Source: JAYPAN01 sp049597955
Lineage (GTDB): Bacteria; Pseudomonadota; Alphaproteobacteria; RS24
Length of the DNA: 64,000 nucleotides
Direction: 5' to 3'
NCBI GenBank assembly: GCA_049597955.1
Contig: JBMYND010000011.1
Span: 1-64,000 of the forward strand
Position 1 is the stretch's first letter; each line of letters starts with the position of its first letter. The position numbers were made by a program, and so were the translations under genes. A model generated the notes under the pieces. That model was not told the origin of the DNA, did no database searches, and saw only the letters and a program-made list of their open reading frames with translations. This document shows, one piece after another, positions 61,334 through 64,000 of the stretch.

Positions 61334-62123
61334 CTATAACAATCAGGCGGATGCCCAGAGCCAGCAAAAAGCCGTGGCTGATATGATAAAACCATTTATC
61401 CGACATGGTGCGATTGAGCCAGAGACCCAGCATAACGCCGAATGGCACAATCGGCACCAAGGCCAGGCTGGCAGTCAGGCTGGCCGCATTGAACAGGCCC
61501 AAATTGATGAAAAATGGCAATTTGGCCAGATTTATCAGCAGAAAAAACCACCCCATTGTGCCGACATAAAAGGCACGCGGCAGGCGCAGGGGCAGTAAAA
61601 AAACCTGCGCCGGTATGCCGCCGGTCAGCGATACAAAACTCGACAGGCCGGACAGGCCACACCACAAACCGGCACGCGCCTTGACCTCACGGCGCAATTT
61701 CACCAAAGCCGCGCGCTGCAAGGCGCTGTCCAGCGCAGGCCGGTAAAGCCGCACAAAATATCGCCCGCCGGTGAATATCGCCAATAGGCCGATACACACG
61801 ACCAGCATGGCCTCGCTGATATATTGATAGAGCAACCAACCGGCAAGCTGACCAATACAACCGGCAATAAACATGATGATAATCAGCCGCCGCACGGCCA
61901 GCCGACGATATTTCCAGCCAACATAAATATCGCAGACCAGAAACACAGGCAGCAAAACCGCCAAAGTCAGGCCGGGTGACAAAACCGTCAGCATAATCGG
62001 CATGCCCAGCGACCCCATAGCCCCGCTAAAGCCGGATTTTGACATGGCGACCAGAAATGTCGCCAAGCCGCCGGCAATCCAGAAACCATAAGAGGCATTG
62101 ACAATAATGGACGGGTCAAACAT
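61329..62123 (-). CDS. TauE/SafE family permease
   Basis: A 264-residue membrane protein with about eight helices, of the sulphite/organosulphur exporter family. The N-terminal half has LATFLVAMSKSGFSGAMGSL (family start motif), and the second half repeats it near SSFVSLTGGIPAQVFLLPL. ATG 62123 is chosen; the longer frame to 62192 adds a non-membrane leader. Given the sulfatase nearby, sulphite or sulphonate handling is conceivable but not shown. Confidence 0.88.
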   Translation of the reverse strand: MFDPSIIVNASYGFWIAGGLATFLVAMSKSGFSGAMGSLGMPIMLTVLSPGLTLAVLLPVFLVCDIYVGWKYRRLAVRRLIIIMFIAGCIGQLAGWLLYQYISEAMLVVCIGLLAIFTGGRYFVRLYRPALDSALQRAALVKLRREVKARAGLWCGLSGLSSFVSLTGGIPAQVFLLPLRLPRAFYVGTMGWFFLLINLAKLPFFINLGLFNAASLTASLALVPIVPFGVMLGLWLNRTMSDKWFYHISHGFLLALGIRLIVIA

Positions 62124-62189
62124 GGCGCACGCACTTTGCTGGCAGGCATTGAAACAGGCGCGACCTCTATCATGCCTGCCGCCCGCAAG

Positions 62190-62230
62190 CAAATCAGGGG
62201 GGGCAAATCAGGGGGGGCAAATCAGGCGGG
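62190..62230. repeat. 14-bp tandem repeat upstream of the TauE/SafE gene
   Basis: CAAATCAGGGGGGG at 62190 and 62204, with a shorter variant at 62218. It lies in the divergent gap between the permease and the photolyase-domain gene, so copy number could affect either promoter. Confidence 0.88.
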
Positions 62231-62271
62231 CAAAGGAAACAAGGTGAGAAATCGCTCGACTGGCGCGGCAC

Positions 62272-63108
62272 ATGCCCTATCTCACCCCCATGTCTGACAC
62301 CACCAAGGCAAGCCCCGAAAGCCTGCCCAAAAATTTTACCTCACGCGATGCGTTGATTGAGCATTTGCGCGCGCTCAGCCCGCATCTGGCCGATGAACCG
62401 GTCGGGGAAACCTTACAAGGCGGTCGCGCGGCAGCGCAGGACCGGCTGGCGGCGGTTGATGCAATTGCCTATGGCCGCAGCCGCAATTTCCTTGATGGCG
62501 CGGTCACCCGCCTGTCGCCCTATATTCGTCACGGCATTGTCACGCTGAATGAAGTGCGCAATTTGGCGCTCGAACAAGGCGCGCCGAAACAGGTTGAAAA
62601 ATTCGTGCAAGAATTGGCCTGGCGCGATTTCTGGCAACGCATATACGCCCAGACACCCGACGCGCTGTGGCAGGATATTGAAGCCTATAAAACCGGCTGG
62701 CAGGCCGATGATTATGCCGATGCGCTGCCCGATGACATTGCCGCCGCCCAAACGCCCAGCGCGGCGATGAACCATTTTATCACGCAATTGCGCGAAACCG
62801 GCTATTTGCACAATCATGCGCGCATGTATCTGGCTGCCTATATTGTCCATTGGCGGCGCGTCAAATGGCAGGCCGGGGCGCGGTTTTTCCTGCATTATCT
62901 TCTCGATGGCGACCCGGCCAGCAATAATCTGTCCTTTCAATGGGTGGCCAGCACATTTGCCAATAAGCCCTATTATTTCAATTTGGAAAATCTGCAAAAA
63001 TTCGCCGCGCCCGACACGCCGGTCGCCGCCGCCGATAACCAAGATTTCGATGCCAGCTATGACGCGCTTTATCTGCGGCTGTTTCCGCACGCGCCGGAGG
63101 CGGATTAA
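62272..63108 (+). CDS. FAD-binding photolyase/cryptochrome catalytic domain as a separate protein
   Basis: A 278-residue protein corresponding to the C-terminal helical half of a DNA photolyase. The order of motifs matches: TRLSPYIRHGIVTLNEV (about 79-95), QELAWRDFWQRIY (about 113-125), LRETGYLHNHARMYLAAYIVHW split near 175, and DGDPASNNLSFQWVAST (about 221-237, FAD contact). The N-terminal alpha/beta antenna domain is missing here, but a protein like it is encoded three bases downstream. ATG 62272 or ATG 62290 may be the start. Light-dependent DNA repair or signalling is the likely role. Confidence 0.87.
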   Translation: MPYLTPMSDTTKASPESLPKNFTSRDALIEHLRALSPHLADEPVGETLQGGRAAAQDRLAAVDAIAYGRSRNFLDGAVTRLSPYIRHGIVTLNEVRNLALEQGAPKQVEKFVQELAWRDFWQRIYAQTPDALWQDIEAYKTGWQADDYADALPDDIAAAQTPSAAMNHFITQLRETGYLHNHARMYLAAYIVHWRRVKWQAGARFFLHYLLDGDPASNNLSFQWVASTFANKPYYFNLENLQKFAAPDTPVAAADNQDFDASYDALYLRLFPHAPEAD

Positions 63109-63111
63109 ACC

Positions 63112-63555
63112 ATGCGCCACAAAAATGATGATGATAATAATGACACGCTTATCTGGGTGCATGAGGATATGCTGCGCGCCGACCATCCGGCTTTTCATGC
63201 GGCCGAGGGCGCGGGCGCGGTTTTTGTCTGGGATGATGCCTATTTCGACCAAATGGATTACGGGCTGAACCGGCGCGTGTTTATTTACGAGACTTTGCTG
63301 GAATTGCCTGTGGATATTTATCGCGGCGACACTGGCGCGGTTTTGCGCCATTTCGCGCCGCAAAAAATCCTTACCGGCAAAACCCCAAACCCGCGCTTAA
63401 AGGCCATTATGGCGGATTTGCGCGCGACAGGCGCCGTCACCACCATCGCCGATGCCGCTTTTGTGCAATTGGGCGACACTGTGCCGCTCAAGCGTTTTTT
63501 CCGCTATTGGAACAAGGCGCGCAAGCTGGCTTTTCTGCCCGATGGTCGGCCATAA
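63112..63555 (+). CDS. photolyase N-terminal-like alpha/beta domain as a separate protein
   Basis: A 147-residue protein. TLIWVHEDMLRADHPAF near the N-terminus (about 12-28) resembles the photolyase start LVWFRxDLRLxDNPAL, and GAVFVWDDAYF with VDIYRGDTGAVL continues the Rossmann-like pattern. It begins three bases after the stop of the FAD-domain gene, so the halves of a photolyase appear as two genes in reversed order. The likeness is by eye; the antenna ligand, if any, is unknown. A basic end, RYWNKARKLAFLPDGRP, follows. Confidence 0.65.
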   Translation: MRHKNDDDNNDTLIWVHEDMLRADHPAFHAAEGAGAVFVWDDAYFDQMDYGLNRRVFIYETLLELPVDIYRGDTGAVLRHFAPQKILTGKTPNPRLKAIMADLRATGAVTTIADAAFVQLGDTVPLKRFFRYWNKARKLAFLPDGRP

Positions 63556-63621
63556 CAGCCAATACTTGCCACCACCTGCACCTGCGCTATCTCATTTTTA
63601 CCACGGACAGGGAGAATGCAA

Positions 63622-64000
63622 ATGAGAGCCAGACGACAGCGTATGTTTCGCCAAATCGCGCTCGGCTTTGCCGCCGTTTTGATTGTTCTCATGCTGCTCA
63701 ATCAGGGCTTGCAGGCCATGCGCAGCAGCGCGTGGGATGCAGGCGCGGCGCGGCAGACAGCCGCCCAATATCGCGTTGATATTCTGCGTGACGCTTATGG
63801 CGTGCCGCATATTTACGGCCAGCGCGATGTCGATGCGGCTTTCGGGCTGGCCTATGCCCATGCTGAAGATGATTTCGAGACCATTCAATCACTGCTGCCC
63901 TTTTATCGCGGCGAGCTGGCGCGCCATATTGGCTTTGACGGGCTGGCAATTGATTTTCTGGTCAATTGGCTCGATGTGCGCGCCCATGTTGAAACCCATT
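63622..64000 (+). CDS. penicillin acylase family protein (peptidase S45), N-terminal part
   Basis: The first 126 residues are inside the window; the gene runs off the right edge. An N-terminal signal or anchor helix (about 11-32) is followed by VDILRDAYGVPHIYGQRDVD and AAFGLAYAHAEDDFETIQSL, the start of the alpha chain in penicillin G acylase and acyl-homoserine-lactone acylases. The catalytic N-terminal Ser of the beta chain lies beyond the window. GGAG is seven bases before ATG 63622. Periplasmic amide hydrolysis, possibly of quorum signals, is the likely role. Confidence 0.88.
   Translation, partial: MRARRQRMFRQIALGFAAVLIVLMLLNQGLQAMRSSAWDAGAARQTAAQYRVDILRDAYGVPHIYGQRDVDAAFGLAYAHAEDDFETIQSLLPFYRGELARHIGFDGLAIDFLVNWLDVRAHVETH

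Overview
The window is a dense, GC-rich chromosomal segment of an alphaproteobacterium, probably marine and free-living. The placement rests on gene order: pckA divergent from chvI-chvG, followed by hprK, an EIIA-Man protein, HPr and ahcY; the tsaE-kinase fusion, murU, addB and addA; then trxA, folC, accD, trpA, trpB, trpF, pyrF, a LapA-domain gene and ihfB; then rpsA, cmk, aroA and a FYDLN-acid protein. These neighbourhoods are typical of Alphaproteobacteria. The order within the class cannot be fixed from sequence alone. No prophage, transposase, plasmid gene or CRISPR array was seen.

Layout. 0.2-4.2 kb: an ABC ATPase and DNA polymerase I. 4.2-5.65 kb: a small accessory islet, an orphan 333-residue coiled-coil/acidic protein with a structured repeat on both sides. 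5.7-12.6 kb: PEP carboxykinase, the ChvG/ChvI two-component system, a regulatory PTS (HprK, EIIA-Man, HPr) and S-adenosylhomocysteinase behind a structured leader. 12.6-21.8 kb: TsaE fused to an AmgK-like sugar kinase, MurU (cell-wall recycling), AddB/AddA (double-strand break repair) and thioredoxin. 21.8-32.6 kb, all minus strand: folate, fatty-acid, tryptophan and pyrimidine genes, IHF beta, ribosomal protein S1, Cmk and AroA. 32.7-34.7 kb: FYDLN-acid protein, tRNA-Ala, a Met/His-rich outer-membrane protein, a third copy of the structured repeat and tRNA-Ser. 34.7-40.9 kb: LepA, a MarR/OmpR/EnvZ-like operon, IlvE and a methyltransferase. 41-46.8 kb: pheT, pheS, rplT, rpmI and infC, split by an inverted gdpD. 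46.8-54.2 kb: a glycosyltransferase pair, a hydrolase, QueG, a GST, UppP, an NDUFA9-like protein and tRNA-Leu. 54.2-64 kb is the accessory end: pirin, sulfatase, a TetR-controlled Rieske oxygenase with two DsbA/HCCA-isomerase-like proteins, a TauE/SafE permease, a photolyase split into two genes in swapped order, and the start of a penicillin-acylase-family protein.

How the parts work together. ChvG/ChvI, HprK, EIIA-Man and HPr form a regulatory module that probably links envelope or acid stress to carbon flow, with pckA as a likely divergent target. AmgK-like kinase and MurU together give the recycling route to UDP-MurNAc, and UppP recycles the lipid carrier. The Rieske/DsbA-like operon shares a control region with its TetR gene, which carries two matching operator palindromes.

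The most unusual items are the dispersed two-hairpin repeat with compensatory base changes, the domain-swapped split photolyase, an apparent AUA start codon for infC, a leader that can sequester the ahcY ribosome binding site, and paired TetR operators 24 bp apart. Start codons were chosen by Shine-Dalgarno match, family length and overlap with control elements; where this was uncertain the entry says so.
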